This document shows positions 41,810 to 52,442 of a DNA stretch of 64,000 nt, in pieces. Location: NCBI RefSeq assembly GCF_010500615.1, contig NZ_JAAGNX010000001.1, forward strand, positions 1 through 64,000, in the 5' to 3' direction. How positions within the stretch are numbered: position 1 is the stretch's first letter; each line of letters starts with the position of its first letter. The stretch is from Oceanipulchritudo coccoides (GTDB lineage Bacteria; Verrucomicrobiota; Verrucomicrobiia; Opitutales; Oceanipulchritudinaceae). Under the pieces are notes generated by a model. That model was not told where the DNA came from, did no database searches, and was given only the letters and a program-made list of their open reading frames with translations. The position numbers and the translations under genes were made by a program.

Positions 41810-43120
41810 ATGACTCCACAATCAGTTATTCGCCTTAAGCGGGATGGCGGGGAATTACCCGAGGCCGCCATCAAGGAATTTGTTTCCGGAGCGGTAGATG
41901 GCTCCTGGAGCCGCGGACAAATTGGAGCAATGCTGATGGCCTTGTTCCAGAAGGGACTTTCACTTGAGGAAACCCGCGTCCTGCTTGAGCAGATGCTGCA
42001 CTCTGGAGAGGTGCTCGACATGGAGGGTATTGACACGCCTGTCGCAGACAAGCACTCGACGGGTGGAGTCGGGGACAAGATATCCCTCGTCCTTGCACCA
42101 CTTGCCGCCGCCTGCGGATTGGCGGTTCCGATGTTAAGTGGCCGTGGACTGGGGCACACCGGCGGGACACTCGACAAGCTCGAATCAATTCCCGGTTTCA
42201 AGGTTTTCCTGAATTCCCGCGAGTTGCGCAAACAAGTGGAAACGATCGGGTGTGTCATTGCCGGACAGACGGAGAGCATCGTTCCGGCAGACAAAATCCT
42301 GTACGCCATGCGCGATGAGACAAGCACCGTGGAGCACCCGTCCCTCGTTGCCGCCAGCATTCTTTCAAAGAAGCTCGCGGAAGGCTTGGATGCGCTCCTG
42401 TTGGATGTGAAATTCGGAAGAGGGGCCTTCTTCGAGAAATTTGAGGATGCTGAGTTTCTTGCCCAGCTGATGGTGGATCTTGGCAAGGCTGCGGGTTGCC
42501 GCGTAGGAGCTTGGTTGACCTGCATGGATGCCCCGCTCGGCCGTGCTGTGGGGAACGCCGTGGAGGTGGAGGAGTGCATCTCCATTATGAAAGGGGAGGG
42601 CCCCGATCAATTGGCGGACTTCATCTGCGAGCTCGTTGCAGGAATGCTTTTTCTCGCCGGAAAAGACTCCTCACTGGAGTCTGCTCTGGAGCATGCGCGG
42701 GCCCGGTTGGCTGATGGTTCAGCTCTCGATCGCTTCCGCTCCATGGTTGCCATGCAGGGAGGGGATGTGGCGATTATTGAAAGCCCGGAGAAGCTGCCTC
42801 AGGCGCGGGTCATTCATGAAGTGCTCTATGAGGAGTCGAAACCGGCCTGGGTGAGGGATGTTGATGCGCGCAAGGTCGCTGAAATTGTACTTGAGACGGG
42901 CGCCGGACGGCGAAACGCGGATGATGATATCCAGCATGGTTCAGGAATTTCAGGACTTGTCTGTATTGGTGAACGCATCGAGCCTGGGGATCTGCTCGCC
43001 CGGATTCATGCCGAGAACAGCGAGCAGTTGGAGGCGTGGAGCACACAACTTGCTTCTGCAGTTTCCTTTTCGGACGAGCCGGTGGAACCCGCCTCCCTGA
43101 TTATCAAGCAAATTATGTAA
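41810..43120 (+). CDS. deoA: Thymidine/pyrimidine-nucleoside phosphorylase
   Basis: Splits thymidine (or uridine) with phosphate to base and (deoxy)ribose-1-phosphate. The 436-residue length is normal. The phosphate/ribose site is DKHSTGGVGDKISLVLAPL (about 78), followed by LSGRGLGHTGGTLDKLES (about 109), and the base-binding DETSTVEH (about 166). The family's VKFGRGAFF follows, then the C-terminal domain. It opens a three-gene nucleoside salvage operon (pnp after four bases, then upp). Confidence 0.93.
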   Translation: MTPQSVIRLKRDGGELPEAAIKEFVSGAVDGSWSRGQIGAMLMALFQKGLSLEETRVLLEQMLHSGEVLDMEGIDTPVADKHSTGGVGDKISLVLAPLAAACGLAVPMLSGRGLGHTGGTLDKLESIPGFKVFLNSRELRKQVETIGCVIAGQTESIVPADKILYAMRDETSTVEHPSLVAASILSKKLAEGLDALLLDVKFGRGAFFEKFEDAEFLAQLMVDLGKAAGCRVGAWLTCMDAPLGRAVGNAVEVEECISIMKGEGPDQLADFICELVAGMLFLAGKDSSLESALEHARARLADGSALDRFRSMVAMQGGDVAIIESPEKLPQARVIHEVLYEESKPAWVRDVDARKVAEIVLETGAGRRNADDDIQHGSGISGLVCIGERIEPGDLLARIHAENSEQLEAWSTQLASAVSFSDEPVEPASLIIKQIM

Positions 43121-43124
43121 TTGT

Positions 43125-43967
43125 ATGGAAAAAGTCACTACGAAGAAATCAGCCGACTGGATCAGCAGCCGGCTTTCCACTCCGGAACCACCACGCATCC
43201 TGCTCATTCTCGGATCGGGCTGGGGGCCTGTTGTTGAGGACCTCATGGTGATCGAGAAAAGTATTGCCTACAGTGATATTCCCGGATTCCCGGTCAGTAC
43301 AGTTGAGGGACACCACGGAACGCTCCTTCTTGCCCGAATGGGGGATGTTCCGCTTTACGTCATGCAGGGCCGCTTTCATTACTACGAAGGCTATTCCATG
43401 CAGGAAATTACTTTTCCAATTCGGGTCTTTGCACATTTGGGTGTTCGTGGAGTATTCCTGACAAATGCCGCCGGCGGGATTGATCCGGCCTTCCGTCCCG
43501 GCCAGCTGATGGCGATTGAAGATCATATCAATTTCATGGGTGATCATCCTCTTCGCGGCCCCAATGACAATGCTTCCGGTCCGCGTTTTCCAGACATGAC
43601 AGCGGCCTGGGATCCGCGGCTCAGGAATATCCTGATGGAGACAGCAAGCGCCGAGGGAATTCCCCTCCACTCCGGTGTATATCTGGCCGTCAGCGGTCCC
43701 AGCTTTGAGACCCCGGCGGAGGTCCGGGCATTTAGTGGAATGGGTGCCAATGCAGTCGGCATGTCCACCGTTCCGGAGTGTATCGTGGCAAGGCATTGCG
43801 GCCTGCGCGTAACCGGTCTCAGCTGCATCACAAACCTTGCCGCGCATCTGGGCGGCGCTCCGCTGACTCACGAGGAAGTTGCGGAATCTGCCCGCGACTC
43901 ACACGCACATGTCATCGGACTTTTGCGGGGATCCATCCCGTCCATGCATGCACAACTCGGAGAGTAG
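43125..43967 (+). CDS. Purine nucleoside phosphorylase (trimeric class)
   Basis: A 280-residue PNP, class I (PunA-like), cleaving inosine and guanosine and their deoxy forms. Key text is ILGSGWGPVVEDL, PVSTVEGHHGTLL (phosphate site), QGRFHYYEGYSMQE, LTNAAGGIDPAFRPG, GDHPLRGPN, and the substrate-binding VSGPSFETPAE and GMSTVPE with THEEV. It differs from the hexameric DeoD class. It is followed five bases later by upp. Confidence 0.94.
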   Translation: MEKVTTKKSADWISSRLSTPEPPRILLILGSGWGPVVEDLMVIEKSIAYSDIPGFPVSTVEGHHGTLLLARMGDVPLYVMQGRFHYYEGYSMQEITFPIRVFAHLGVRGVFLTNAAGGIDPAFRPGQLMAIEDHINFMGDHPLRGPNDNASGPRFPDMTAAWDPRLRNILMETASAEGIPLHSGVYLAVSGPSFETPAEVRAFSGMGANAVGMSTVPECIVARHCGLRVTGLSCITNLAAHLGGAPLTHEEVAESARDSHAHVIGLLRGSIPSMHAQLGE

Positions 43968-43972
43968 ATATT

Positions 43973-44590
43973 ATGTCCCTTGAAATTATCCAGCATCCAC
44001 TTGCCATTCACGGAATAAACCGCCTTCGGGACCGGGAGACCACACCGCAATCCTTCCGCCGATCGTGTGACCAGGTGACCACTTATCTGGCAATCGCGGC
44101 GACACGGGACCTGCAAATGAAGGAAGTTTCCATGGAAACCCCCATGGAACAGATGCAGGCCCGGGTTGTTGACGAACCCATTGTTGTCGTGGCGATCCTC
44201 CGGGCCGGGGCTGGCATGATCGACAGCGTGGTCCGGCTGCTTCCGGAGGTGTCGGTCGGATACATCGGCTTGGAAAGGAATGAGGAAACTGCTGAGGCGA
44301 GGCGCTACTACTGCAAGTTTCCCCCGGTTCGGGGGAACCGGGTACTCGTCGTGGATCCCATGCTGGCCACAGGCGGATCAGCCGAGCAGGCGATTGAAGC
44401 CGTCTATGAGGCCGGTGCTTCCAGTGTGGATTTTCTTTGTATTGTGGCTGCCCCGGAGGGGGTTCAGCTTCTGGAATCCCGCTTTCCGGATTTACGCATA
44501 TTTGCCGGCGCACTCGACCGGGAACTGGACGAAAACAAGTACATCCGGCCAGGATTGGGCGATTTTGGCGATCGCCTCTATGGCACCTGA
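43973..44590 (+). CDS. upp: Uracil phosphoribosyltransferase
   Basis: A 205-residue type I PRTase turning uracil and PRPP into UMP. Visible are LRAGAGMIDSVVRLLP (about 72), the flexible loop GLERNEETAEARRYYCKFPP, the PRPP motif VVDPMLATGGSAEQAI (about 123) and the uracil site YIRPGLGDFGDRLYGT at the end. The ATG at 43973 fits the family start; the upstream frame from 43778 belongs to the pnp gene. With the two phosphorylases it forms a purine/pyrimidine salvage operon. Confidence 0.95.
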   Translation: MSLEIIQHPLAIHGINRLRDRETTPQSFRRSCDQVTTYLAIAATRDLQMKEVSMETPMEQMQARVVDEPIVVVAILRAGAGMIDSVVRLLPEVSVGYIGLERNEETAEARRYYCKFPPVRGNRVLVVDPMLATGGSAEQAIEAVYEAGASSVDFLCIVAAPEGVQLLESRFPDLRIFAGALDRELDENKYIRPGLGDFGDRLYGT

Positions 44591-44708
44591 TCCATCCCGT
44601 AATAGCCGGGAGGAAGGTTTCCCTTGCCATTTCAATTTGGGTTCAAAATACTCGCGCGTAGCAAAGACACCAAATCGTTACTACAACTACACACAAAAGG
44701 ATATCTCA

Positions 44709-46103
44709 ATGTACCCCAAATTGAATAAACTGACCGTCTGCACGGCAACTCTGGCCACGCTCTTTCTTGGCTCCTACAACCTCTATTCGGCAGGCTTCGC
44801 CCTCCAGGAACACAGCATTTCCGGTCTTGGCGTCGGGTTTGCCAGTGGTGCTGCCGGTGGCTCGGACAATTCCTCCATGTTTTTCAATCCGGCAACGCTC
44901 TCCCTGTACAGCGAACCGGAAATCACTTCCGGGCTGCACTTCATTTTGCCCAATGCAAAATTCAAGAACACCGGTTCGGTGAGCGGCTTTATTCCGGGAG
45001 TCTCCCCGGGCGTACCAACCCAAGGCCCGAACGCCACTTCCGATACGCCGGCGATAGTTCCCAATTTTTTCTATTCCCGTCCGCTCAATGAAGGATGGGC
45101 GATCGGTCTCAGCGTCTCCTCTCCGTATGGCCTCGCCACTGAATATGACGATGGCTGGGTTGGCCGGTACATTGCCTTGGATACGGATCTCCTGACAGTG
45201 AACACAAACCTCGCCCTTTCACACAAGGTTTCCGAGAAGTTTGCCTACGGGTTTGGCTTCAGCCTGATGTACGGCGATGCGCTCCTGAGCAATGCCCTTA
45301 ACTTCGGATTGATTTATCTGAATTCCCTCAACTCGGGAACAATTCCTGCCACCGACCAGACGCTTGCCCTGGCGGCTGATGTGCAATCCAAACTCGGCTC
45401 GGAAGCCTATGACGGAAAACTCAAGCTTGAGGGGGATGACATTGGATACGGGTTTAATTTTGGAATGCTGTTCACTCCGAGCGAGGCAACCCGGATCGGG
45501 GTGCATTATCGATCAAAGGTGAAGCTTACCCTTGATGGGAAAGCCAAGTTTGTTATCCCCTCCGCCTTGGATCCGTTCTTCGGAAGCCTCTTCGTCTCAC
45601 AGGGTGGCAAGGTTGACATCGATTTGCCGGATACCTTCCAGGCAAGTATCTTCCATCAGGTCTCACCGGAGTGGGCGGTCATGGCGGATATCTTCTTTAC
45701 ATGGTGGAGCAAGTTCGACCAGTTGGTCATCCAGTATGAAACGGGCTTCCCAAGCGATTCGGTCATTCCCGAGAACTGGGACGACACCTTCCGTTACAGC
45801 GTGGGCACGACCTACCAGATGAATGACAAGGTGGAGCTTCGCGCCGGTCTGGTTTATGATGAATCAGGCGTGACATCCGACACCTACCGTTCACCCCGTA
45901 TCCCGGATGAAAACCGGGTCTGGATTTCCCTCGGGATGGGTTACAAGGTCAGCGACACGCTCAAGGTCGATGTCGGCTTCGTGCACATTTTTGTCGACGA
46001 CCCGGTCATTGACAATCCGACCCATACGCCCGGCGAATACTTGAAGGGCACCATGGATGCCACGGTCGACATTCTGAGCGTCAGTGGCACCTGGAAGTTC
46101 TAA
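44709..46103 (+). CDS. FadL/OmpP1-family outer-membrane transporter
   Basis: A 464-residue beta-barrel protein for uptake of long-chain fatty acids or other hydrophobic compounds. The signal peptide (about 1-27, ending YSAG) is followed by the hatch region [16 protein letters not shown] and [12 protein letters not shown], which is the FadL N-terminal plug signature. It ends in F (GTWKF), as outer-membrane barrels do. AAGGA stands nine bases before the ATG. Its stop codon overlaps the stop of the convergent nadE gene. In-frame codons from 44280 lie inside upp and are not part of it. Confidence 0.9.
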   Translation: MYPKLNKLTVCTATLATLFLGSYNLYSAGFALQEHSISGLGVGFASGAAGGSDNSSMFFNPATLSLYSEPEITSGLHFILPNAKFKNTGSVSGFIPGVSPGVPTQGPNATSDTPAIVPNFFYSRPLNEGWAIGLSVSSPYGLATEYDDGWVGRYIALDTDLLTVNTNLALSHKVSEKFAYGFGFSLMYGDALLSNALNFGLIYLNSLNSGTIPATDQTLALAADVQSKLGSEAYDGKLKLEGDDIGYGFNFGMLFTPSEATRIGVHYRSKVKLTLDGKAKFVIPSALDPFFGSLFVSQGGKVDIDLPDTFQASIFHQVSPEWAVMADIFFTWWSKFDQLVIQYETGFPSDSVIPENWDDTFRYSVGTTYQMNDKVELRAGLVYDESGVTSDTYRSPRIPDENRVWISLGMGYKVSDTLKVDVGFVHIFVDDPVIDNPTHTPGEYLKGTMDATVDILSVSGTWKF

Positions 46104-47740
46104 CTCACGTACTTCTGGACAATCGGAATCCGGCGTCCCACGCCGAATGCGAGCGGAGTGATTTTCAGGCCGGGAGCGGCCTGCTTCCGCTTGTATTCGT
46201 TGAGGTCAACCTTTCGGATGACATCGTGGACAACTTCCGGGATAAATCCTGCCTCAATTATTTCGGCGGAGGATTCCCCTTGTTCAATATAGCGCTTCAG
46301 AATTGCATCGAGAATGTGATAAGGCGGGAGTGAATCCTGGTCCTTTTGGTCGGGTCGCAGCTCGGCCGAAGGCTCCTTCTTGATGGTGTTCCAAGGAATC
46401 AACTCCTCGTCACGGTTGATCCAGTGCGAGAGCGCGTACACGCGCGTCTTGGGCAGATCAGAAATAACGGCCAGTCCACCCGCCATGTCGCCGTAAAGCG
46501 TACAATATCCGACCGCAATCTCGCTCTTGTTCCCGGTTGTCAGGAGAAGGGCCCCAAATTTATTGGAAACGGCCATGAGTAGCAGGCCGCGCGCACGGGC
46601 CTGGACATTTTCCTCCGTGACATCGGCAGCCATGCCGGTGAACAAGGGTTCCAATGTGGCCATTGCCCCGTCGACAACCTTTTCTATGGGCAAGGTTTGG
46701 TACTGGATGCCGAGATTTTCTGCCAACTGTTTTGCATCGTCCTTACTGTGATCACTTGAAATGGCCGAAGGCAGGCTGATTCCGATGACATTCTCCGGGC
46801 CGAGAGCTTTTGCCGCGAGCGCTGCCGTGAGAGCTGAATCAATCCCGCCACTCAATCCGATAAGGCCTTTTTTAAAGCCGCTTTTATGGGCGTAATCGCG
46901 CAACCCGAGGACCAGCGCATCGTGGATGTCGGCAAGGGAATCCCGCTGGAATTCTCCGTGGACCTCCTTGTTCTCAGCCTTCAGGTCATAGACTTTCAGT
47001 TCCTCTTCAAAAGGGGCCAGGCCACAGAGCAATTCACCCTGTTCGCTCATCACCATCGAGTGGCCGTCGAAGACCAGTTCATCATTTCCTCCCACGGCAT
47101 TCACGTAGACAACCGGTTTTCCTGAGCGGAGGGCCGCTGTCCGGACGATGGCCTGTCGGGTGGGATCCTTTCCATAGTGCCAGGGGCTGGCCGATAAGTT
47201 CAGGATCATGTCGATGTCGGCCTTCTCAAAGAAGCCGACCGGGTCGCAATCGTAGTGGCGGCTTGTCTCGATGATCGGTCCGGTCCAGATGTCCTCACAA
47301 ATGGTGACCCCAAGGCGCCAACCTTTCCAGCTGATGATTGTCGGCTCGCTATCCGACTCAAAGTAACGGTCTTCGTCGAAGACATCGTAGGTGGGCAACA
47401 GGCACTTTTTCGCCACGTGGCGCACCTTTCCCCGCTCACACCATGCCGCCGCATTGAAGAACCGGCGGCCTTTCTCTGATTTATTCACCTCTACATATCC
47501 GATCAGGGCGGGGACGGATCCCACTGTCTCGGCAATCTCCTTCAGGTAACGGATGTTGTCCGAGACAAAACAGGATTTGAACAAGAGGTCACGGGGAGGG
47601 TAGCCGGTCAGCACCAGCTCCGGAAACAAGACCAGCTCAGCACCTGCTTCAACAAGTTTGTCGTAGCTCTCGATGATCCGGGCCTTGTTCCCCTCGAAGT
47701 CACCGACAATCGTGTTGATTTGTGCCAGGCCAATTTTCAT
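46100..47740 (-). CDS. nadE: Glutamine-dependent NAD+ synthetase
   Basis: A 546-residue two-domain enzyme making NAD from deamido-NAD, ATP and glutamine. The N-terminal nitrilase/glutaminase domain (about 1-250) carries the Glu in [14 protein letters not shown], the Lys in [17 protein letters not shown] and the Cys in VTICEDIW. The synthetase domain has [13 protein letters not shown] (about 298), [20 protein letters not shown] and YGDMAGG. The glutamine-dependent form is full length. It lies downstream of tolC on the same strand and shares a stop region with fadL. Confidence 0.95.
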   Translation of the reverse strand: MKIGLAQINTIVGDFEGNKARIIESYDKLVEAGAELVLFPELVLTGYPPRDLLFKSCFVSDNIRYLKEIAETVGSVPALIGYVEVNKSEKGRRFFNAAAWCERGKVRHVAKKCLLPTYDVFDEDRYFESDSEPTIISWKGWRLGVTICEDIWTGPIIETSRHYDCDPVGFFEKADIDMILNLSASPWHYGKDPTRQAIVRTAALRSGKPVVYVNAVGGNDELVFDGHSMVMSEQGELLCGLAPFEEELKVYDLKAENKEVHGEFQRDSLADIHDALVLGLRDYAHKSGFKKGLIGLSGGIDSALTAALAAKALGPENVIGISLPSAISSDHSKDDAKQLAENLGIQYQTLPIEKVVDGAMATLEPLFTGMAADVTEENVQARARGLLLMAVSNKFGALLLTTGNKSEIAVGYCTLYGDMAGGLAVISDLPKTRVYALSHWINRDEELIPWNTIKKEPSAELRPDQKDQDSLPPYHILDAILKRYIEQGESSAEIIEAGFIPEVVHDVIRKVDLNEYKRKQAAPGLKITPLAFGVGRRIPIVQKYVS

Positions 47741-47814
47741 TAGGTCTGCTATAATGTTTACTAATCGACATTTGCAAACCGAAAAGTTTAACTTATAGGA
47801 AGTTTTTAATCCCG

Positions 47815-49122
47815 CTATTGCAGGATTGCCCGTACATCCCCCTCGACATAGGCCAGGTTGATCCGGGCCTGCGCATACTGGTATTCGGCCTCGACCAAGG
47901 CATCCTCCGCATCAGCCAGATTGGCTTGGGCATCGACCACATCGCTATTGTCAGCCACCCCTTCCTCAAATCGGATCCGGGAAAGTTCAAATTCCCGCTC
48001 ATTGAGGGCGACGGCCCGGCGAGCCACCTCGACCCGGCGAAACCCGGATTCCATGGTTTGCAAGGCCAAGCGGTAATCCGCCTCGATCTGGGCCGTCAAA
48101 TCCTCGAGCTCGAGCTCCTTTTGCCGCAGGGCGGCGGCGGCGGCGCGCTTTTGGGCATCCAGCCGGAATCCCTCAAAAATGGGCATCGAGAGCCCGATAC
48201 CGACAGCCCACTGTTCCTCCATCGAATCGCTCCATGACTCCGAGGCGAGTCCCCATTCCCCGGTCAGGTCGAGGGATGGGAGCCGGTCCCGCTTGCTGGC
48301 GCGGAGGGCCAGGCTTTCCCGCTCAAGCTCCGTCTGCAAACGGCGGTAATCGGGTCGTTTTTCCAAGACGTCCGCTAGCCCGGACCTGTCATAATCCAGT
48401 TCAGCGAGTTCGATATCGAAGGCTTCCCGGACGAGGTTCAACTGGTTATCCAGTGAAATATTGAGGATGCGCTTCAGGCGCAGCGAGCTATCCATGAGGG
48501 TTGTCTCCTGTTGGAGGCGTGCCAGCTCATTTGTCGCAAGGCGTACTTCCGCGCGGGTCACGTCAAGATCCGTGGCGACCCCGGCATCCTGCTGGTCCCT
48601 GGCAATCCGCAGGAGCAGGCGGTCGCGCTCGAGGTTTGCATCGATCACATCAAGCCGGCGCTGGTTTCGCCAATGCGCGAAGTAGGCCAAGCCGATGGAG
48701 CGAAGCACCTCCTGGACGGTGTTATCCAGCTGAAGCCTGGTCGCTTGAAGGGTCAGTTTGGAAATTTTCCAGTCATCCCAGGTTCGGGTGTTCACAAGCG
48801 AGAGCCTTGCGCGCAACAAGGCATCAAAGCGGTCATTGAAGTAACGCTTTTTTGCGCCCGGCAGGGCTGCGCTGAAAGCATCGACGGTTGGATTCATGGA
48901 TCGCCCCTGTGAGGCTTGGAGACTGACCTGTGGAAGGAGCCCGCTGCGGGCACTGCGAGTGGCCTCTTCCTGCACGACAAGTCCCTGTTCCGACAAGAGA
49001 ATCTGGAAGTTTGCTTCCGGGGCCCGGTCGAGGGCACCCTTCAAGTTCAGATCCACGGTTGCTGCGAGGATAAGGCTGTTTCCACACAAGATGAACAATA
49101 AGAACAAATGTTTCTTGAGCAT
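47815..49122 (-). CDS. TolC-family outer-membrane efflux protein
   Basis: A 435-residue outer-membrane factor. The signal peptide ends near LILAAT (about residue 21). Two coiled-coil OEP units follow, each with long amphipathic helices, for example [25 protein letters not shown] (in two pieces) and [23 protein letters not shown], the classic repeat of the TolC hairpin. No membrane-fusion or pump genes are adjacent, so it may serve several transporters. A preferred start is the ATG at 49122; another lies at 49143. Confidence 0.9.
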   Translation of the reverse strand: MLKKHLFLLFILCGNSLILAATVDLNLKGALDRAPEANFQILLSEQGLVVQEEATRSARSGLLPQVSLQASQGRSMNPTVDAFSAALPGAKKRYFNDRFDALLRARLSLVNTRTWDDWKISKLTLQATRLQLDNTVQEVLRSIGLAYFAHWRNQRRLDVIDANLERDRLLLRIARDQQDAGVATDLDVTRAEVRLATNELARLQQETTLMDSSLRLKRILNISLDNQLNLVREAFDIELAELDYDRSGLADVLEKRPDYRRLQTELERESLALRASKRDRLPSLDLTGEWGLASESWSDSMEEQWAVGIGLSMPIFEGFRLDAQKRAAAAALRQKELELEDLTAQIEADYRLALQTMESGFRRVEVARRAVALNEREFELSRIRFEEGVADNSDVVDAQANLADAEDALVEAEYQYAQARINLAYVEGDVRAILQ

Positions 49123-49248
49123 GATTGTATTTGTGACCAGCAAATCGCTGTTTGCAACAGCTGAGGGACCTTCCCGAATCCATTTCCCGTGGAAGCCGTG
49201 CTTGAAAACAGTGCGCAGCTTGTGCAGGGTCCTCGTTCAATACATTAG

Positions 49249-50091
49249 ATGACTTTTATTACACAACTTCAGTCCTCCTGGGAATCGACGGCCTCCATGG
49301 TTTGTGTTGGTCTGGATCCTCAGATGGATCGGTTGCCGGCATCGATACGGACAGCAGGCAAGCCGTTCCTTGAATTCAACAAACGCATCATCGACGCGAC
49401 GCTCCCCTACGCCTGTGCTTACAAGCCCCAGTTTGCCTATTTTGCGGCCGAGAACCGGCTTGATGAATTGCTGCAAACAATGGATTACCTGCGGGAGGTG
49501 GCTCCGGGACGGATTGTCATCCTCGATGCCAAGCGCGGGGACATTGGCAGTACCGCTGACCAGTATGCGCGGGAAGCGTTTGAATTCTATAAGGCACACG
49601 CTGTCACGGTGAATCCCTACATGGGTGGAGACACCTTGCTTCCTTTCACCCGCTTTGCTGAGAAAGGTGTTGTCGTGCTCTGCAAGACATCCAATCCCGG
49701 CTCGGCGGAGCTGCAGGATCTCATTCTTGAAAATGGGGATCCGCTTTATCTGGAGGTGGCCAAAAGGGCAGCACGGGACTGGAACGCAAATCGCAATCTT
49801 TGCCTGGTCGTTGGAGCAACCTATCCGAAGGAGCTTGCCCGAATTCGGGAATCAGTCGGCGAGATGCCTTTGCTGGTTCCTGGAATTGGTGCCCAGGGCG
49901 GTGATCTTGAAGCAACCCTCCGGGCCGGTTTGCGTGCGGATGGGTGGGGACTCCTTATCAACAGTTCCCGGGGAATTCTTTATGCCTCCTCTGGCGATGA
50001 TTTTGCCGAGGCTGCCGGGGCCGCTGCCAGGGAATTACAAGAGGCCTGCCTGTCCTTCCAAAAAAACATCCTTCAGGAGGCCGCGCAATGA
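49249..50091 (+). CDS. pyrF: Orotidine 5'-phosphate decarboxylase, type 2
   Basis: The last step of UMP synthesis. The 280-residue length and text VGLDPQMDRLP, FNKRIIDAT and KPQFAYFA, with catalytic ILDAKRGDIGSTADQYA, identify the type 2 (longer) OMP decarboxylase also found in many actinobacteria and Myxococcus-like bacteria. KTSNPGSAELQDL and VPGIGAQGGDLE complete the phosphate site. It overlaps the small gene after it by four bases. Confidence 0.94.
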   Translation: MTFITQLQSSWESTASMVCVGLDPQMDRLPASIRTAGKPFLEFNKRIIDATLPYACAYKPQFAYFAAENRLDELLQTMDYLREVAPGRIVILDAKRGDIGSTADQYAREAFEFYKAHAVTVNPYMGGDTLLPFTRFAEKGVVVLCKTSNPGSAELQDLILENGDPLYLEVAKRAARDWNANRNLCLVVGATYPKELARIRESVGEMPLLVPGIGAQGGDLEATLRAGLRADGWGLLINSSRGILYASSGDDFAEAAGAAARELQEACLSFQKNILQEAAQ

Positions 50092-50339
50092 CCTGTTCCC
50101 TCAAATGGTATCGACGCAATGAATTCGGCAAGCGCCAGCAGATTGAGTTCAAACTGATCCGCGAGAAGCCTGAATGGAAAATTCATCGAGAGCGGCATGA
50201 GCCGCGTGAAGTGTATGAGCCCGATGAACAGGATTGGGACGATTTGCTCGATTTCATGGCCCGCCAGCTCAACCGGGGAAAGGTCTATCCAAAGGATTTG
50301 GAGATTGTTCAGCGGCTCAAGGAACGAGCGCTTGAGTAG
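50088..50339 (+). CDS. Small soluble protein overlapping pyrF, function unknown
   Basis: An 83-residue highly charged protein rich in E, R, K and W (REKPEWKIHRERHEPREVY, DEQDWDDLLDFMARQL), ending RLKERALE. The second half looks helical. There are no cysteines or membrane segments. The 4-base overlap with pyrF (ATGA) suggests coupled translation. I know no family; a nucleic-acid- or protein-binding role is possible. It ends three bases from the convergent oxidoreductase gene. Confidence 0.7.
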   Translation: MTCSLKWYRRNEFGKRQQIEFKLIREKPEWKIHRERHEPREVYEPDEQDWDDLLDFMARQLNRGKVYPKDLEIVQRLKERALE

Positions 50340-50341
50340 GC

Positions 50342-51400
50342 TCAGGTAAACCGCGAGACAGCCCACTCGGATGGTGGACTTTTCCCTTCCAGAAGAATGC
50401 GCGCAAGCAGGTTCACTGCCATCGGTGCCTGCAGAACTCCCTTGGATCCCATCGCATTCAGGATAAACCAGTTCGCCTTCTCGGGATGCTGTCCGATGAC
50501 CGGATTGTAATCCTCGACGATCGGTCTTACCCCGGCTACTTGGTCTTGCACATGGAAAGGAATTTGCGTCAATAGATGAAGCCGTTCCTGCAGATCTTCG
50601 GCTCCGTCAAGGGAAGGCCCCCCTTCAAAATTGGACCAGCTGTAGGTGGCTCCGACACGCCAGAGATCCTCCTCGATCGGTTGAACCCAGCAACCCTGGT
50701 TGTAGATGCGATCTCGAGGCAACTCTTCCTCAAAGCGGACAATGAGCATTTCCCCCTTTGCCGGATTGTGTGGGATGAATGACCAATGGGAATTGTTCGC
50801 CACTTGCCAGCCTTCGCAGAAACACAGCACTTCATTTAAACCTGCTTCTTCCGCTTCATTGGGGTCCCACTGTTGCTCAATCAGGCGTCCATCCTTTTTC
50901 AGCCAGTCGCGCATTGCCGAACAGAGTAGCGGCAGATTAGCCCATCCGCCCTGCTTGGTGAGGAAGCTGCCAAAGACGTCGTTTAGGTGCGGAAAAGTGT
51001 TTTCCAAAAACCGTTCCTCGACGAAGGCTTTGCTCTCATGAGAACTCAGGGTCCGCTCAAAGCGGTCAATCTGGGTTGGCTCCGCGAACATGCGCAGGAT
51101 CGGGCAGGGATTCCAGATATCCGTCCCCAGATGTTTCCTGACGAGGGCCATGCTTTGACCAATCTCCGCCAGCAACTCATCGATTCGTTCAGGGGGGCGA
51201 AAATGCCGGCCGGCGAGCGGATTCACGATTCCCGGGGCTACCGGGGAGGCTGTGCCGGGAAGGCTGACATCCTGAACAACGAACGGGATCCCCTTTTCAT
51301 GAAGCGCCAAAGCGAGAAGGCTACCCGTCAGACCTTGCCCGATTATGCGGATCCGGTCGGCGTTTGAGACGATTTCGACTGGCTTGACTGGTGCTTGCAT
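50342..51400 (-). CDS. FAD-dependent oxidoreductase (DAO family)
   Basis: A 352-residue flavoenzyme. The Rossmann motif is IIGQGLTGSLLALALHEKG (about 19-37), followed by VVQD; the DAO domain carries SPVAPGIVNPLAGRHF and the C-terminal AGVRPIVEDYNPVIGQHPEK and GSKGVLQAP. These resemble the C-terminal flavin domain of MnmC and glycine oxidases, and the fixed PGIVNP-LAGR is typical of the MnmC-like branch. The usual MnmC methyltransferase part is absent. Function in tRNA modification or amine oxidation is open. Confidence 0.82.
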   Translation of the reverse strand: MQAPVKPVEIVSNADRIRIIGQGLTGSLLALALHEKGIPFVVQDVSLPGTASPVAPGIVNPLAGRHFRPPERIDELLAEIGQSMALVRKHLGTDIWNPCPILRMFAEPTQIDRFERTLSSHESKAFVEERFLENTFPHLNDVFGSFLTKQGGWANLPLLCSAMRDWLKKDGRLIEQQWDPNEAEEAGLNEVLCFCEGWQVANNSHWSFIPHNPAKGEMLIVRFEEELPRDRIYNQGCWVQPIEEDLWRVGATYSWSNFEGGPSLDGAEDLQERLHLLTQIPFHVQDQVAGVRPIVEDYNPVIGQHPEKANWFILNAMGSKGVLQAPMAVNLLARILLEGKSPPSEWAVSRFT

Positions 51401-51451
51401 TTTGATCGGCCTCTTCTACCCTAAGTCTTAAATTTAACAAAGGATATTTTG

Positions 51452-51889
51452 ATGAAGAGCACTATTCAAGGGATCAAGTCCATGTTTCGACACCCGGATC
51501 TCGGGTTGATGATCATCCGTGCCGCACTGGGGATTATTCTCATGCTTGCCGGATGGAACAAGTTCATGGCGGGTGAGGCCCAACTCCAATGGGTCGGCTC
51601 CAATATGAAATATATCGGGATGGATGTGGGAACCGACACGCTGGCAGCATTGTTCTATGGTGTCCTTGCAGCTGGAACTGAGCTTCTCGGCGGCCTTCTC
51701 CTGATTGCTGGTTGGCTCTTTCGCACCGCTACCGTGCCGCTCATGGGGACCATGTTTATCGCTACGCTCTTCAAATACCAAACAACGGCCGGCGATCTGA
51801 CCCAGTTTGGATACCCGATGATCTTCTTCTTTGTCCTCCTCGGTCTCCTGCTGATTGGCCCCGGTAAATTCAGCTTGCAGCGGGATTAG
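51452..51889 (+). CDS. DoxX-family membrane protein
   Basis: A 145-residue four-helix membrane protein. R-ALGIILMLAGWNKFMAG (near residue 25) and a second cluster G-LAAGTELLGGLLLIAGW (about 75) are the DoxX/DoxD hallmarks. Such proteins are often linked with terminal oxidase or sulfur metabolism and oxidative-stress resistance, but no operon partner is present here. An AAAGGA stands ahead of the ATG. Confidence 0.88.
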   Translation: MKSTIQGIKSMFRHPDLGLMIIRAALGIILMLAGWNKFMAGEAQLQWVGSNMKYIGMDVGTDTLAALFYGVLAAGTELLGGLLLIAGWLFRTATVPLMGTMFIATLFKYQTTAGDLTQFGYPMIFFFVLLGLLLIGPGKFSLQRD

Positions 51890-51926
51890 GACCACTTCGA
51901 AGAAACTGGAATTTGGTCTGGGGCTC

Positions 51927-52370
51927 TCAGGAATTTCCCTCGTACCCGTAGGTCTCGAGCATGGTTTGAACAGCCATGGGAAAAGTCTCGTAGCGGCTCC
52001 CTGAGTCGATGGCTTCTTCGCAGCAATGCAGATAGCCTGCTGCATCCGTCAAACTGGGCCGGTGCGCGGTGCCCCGCAGGTGATCGGCGAATACCTCGAA
52101 TGCCGCAAGCCAATCGTTGAGCGATTCGCCGGATTCATCGATATCGGAAAGGAAGCCTTCCAGGGCAGCTGCCTCATCCGGTTCCCTCGAGAGAAAGAGG
52201 GCCAACTGTCGGGTAGCGCCGGGAGAGGGCAGGGCAACAACAACCCGCTCGAGTACTCCCCGGGGCAGATCCGGCAACGCAGCCAGGGCCTGCAACCATG
52301 AAATGCGCAGGGATTCGGCTCCATGAGCCTTCTTCAAGGCGAACTTTTCGATGAGATCAGATGGATTCAT
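51927..52370 (-). CDS. Soluble protein of unknown function
   Basis: A 147-residue mostly helical protein (SLRISWLQALAALPDL, EVFADHLRGTAHRPSLT) with a CC pair near residue 115 (YLHCCEEAID). No signal peptide, helix-turn-helix or cofactor motif is seen. It is divergent from the P1B ATPase gene, with a 72-base gap, and convergent with doxX. I recognise no family. Sequence composition is like its neighbours. Confidence 0.65.
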   Translation of the reverse strand: MNPSDLIEKFALKKAHGAESLRISWLQALAALPDLPRGVLERVVVALPSPGATRQLALFLSREPDEAAALEGFLSDIDESGESLNDWLAAFEVFADHLRGTAHRPSLTDAAGYLHCCEEAIDSGSRYETFPMAVQTMLETYGYEGNS

Positions 52371-52442
52371 ACGGGGTCCCGGAAGGAAAGAATATTTGCT
52401 ATTTCCGAAACGGCCATGATCCTCGCTGTATCTCTGTGGTCA

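Noticed and set aside
47740-47815. Promoter suggested by a perfect TATAAT at about 47750 on the plus strand
   Set aside because: No -35 box at the right distance and no rightward gene follows; chance match in an AT-rich gap.
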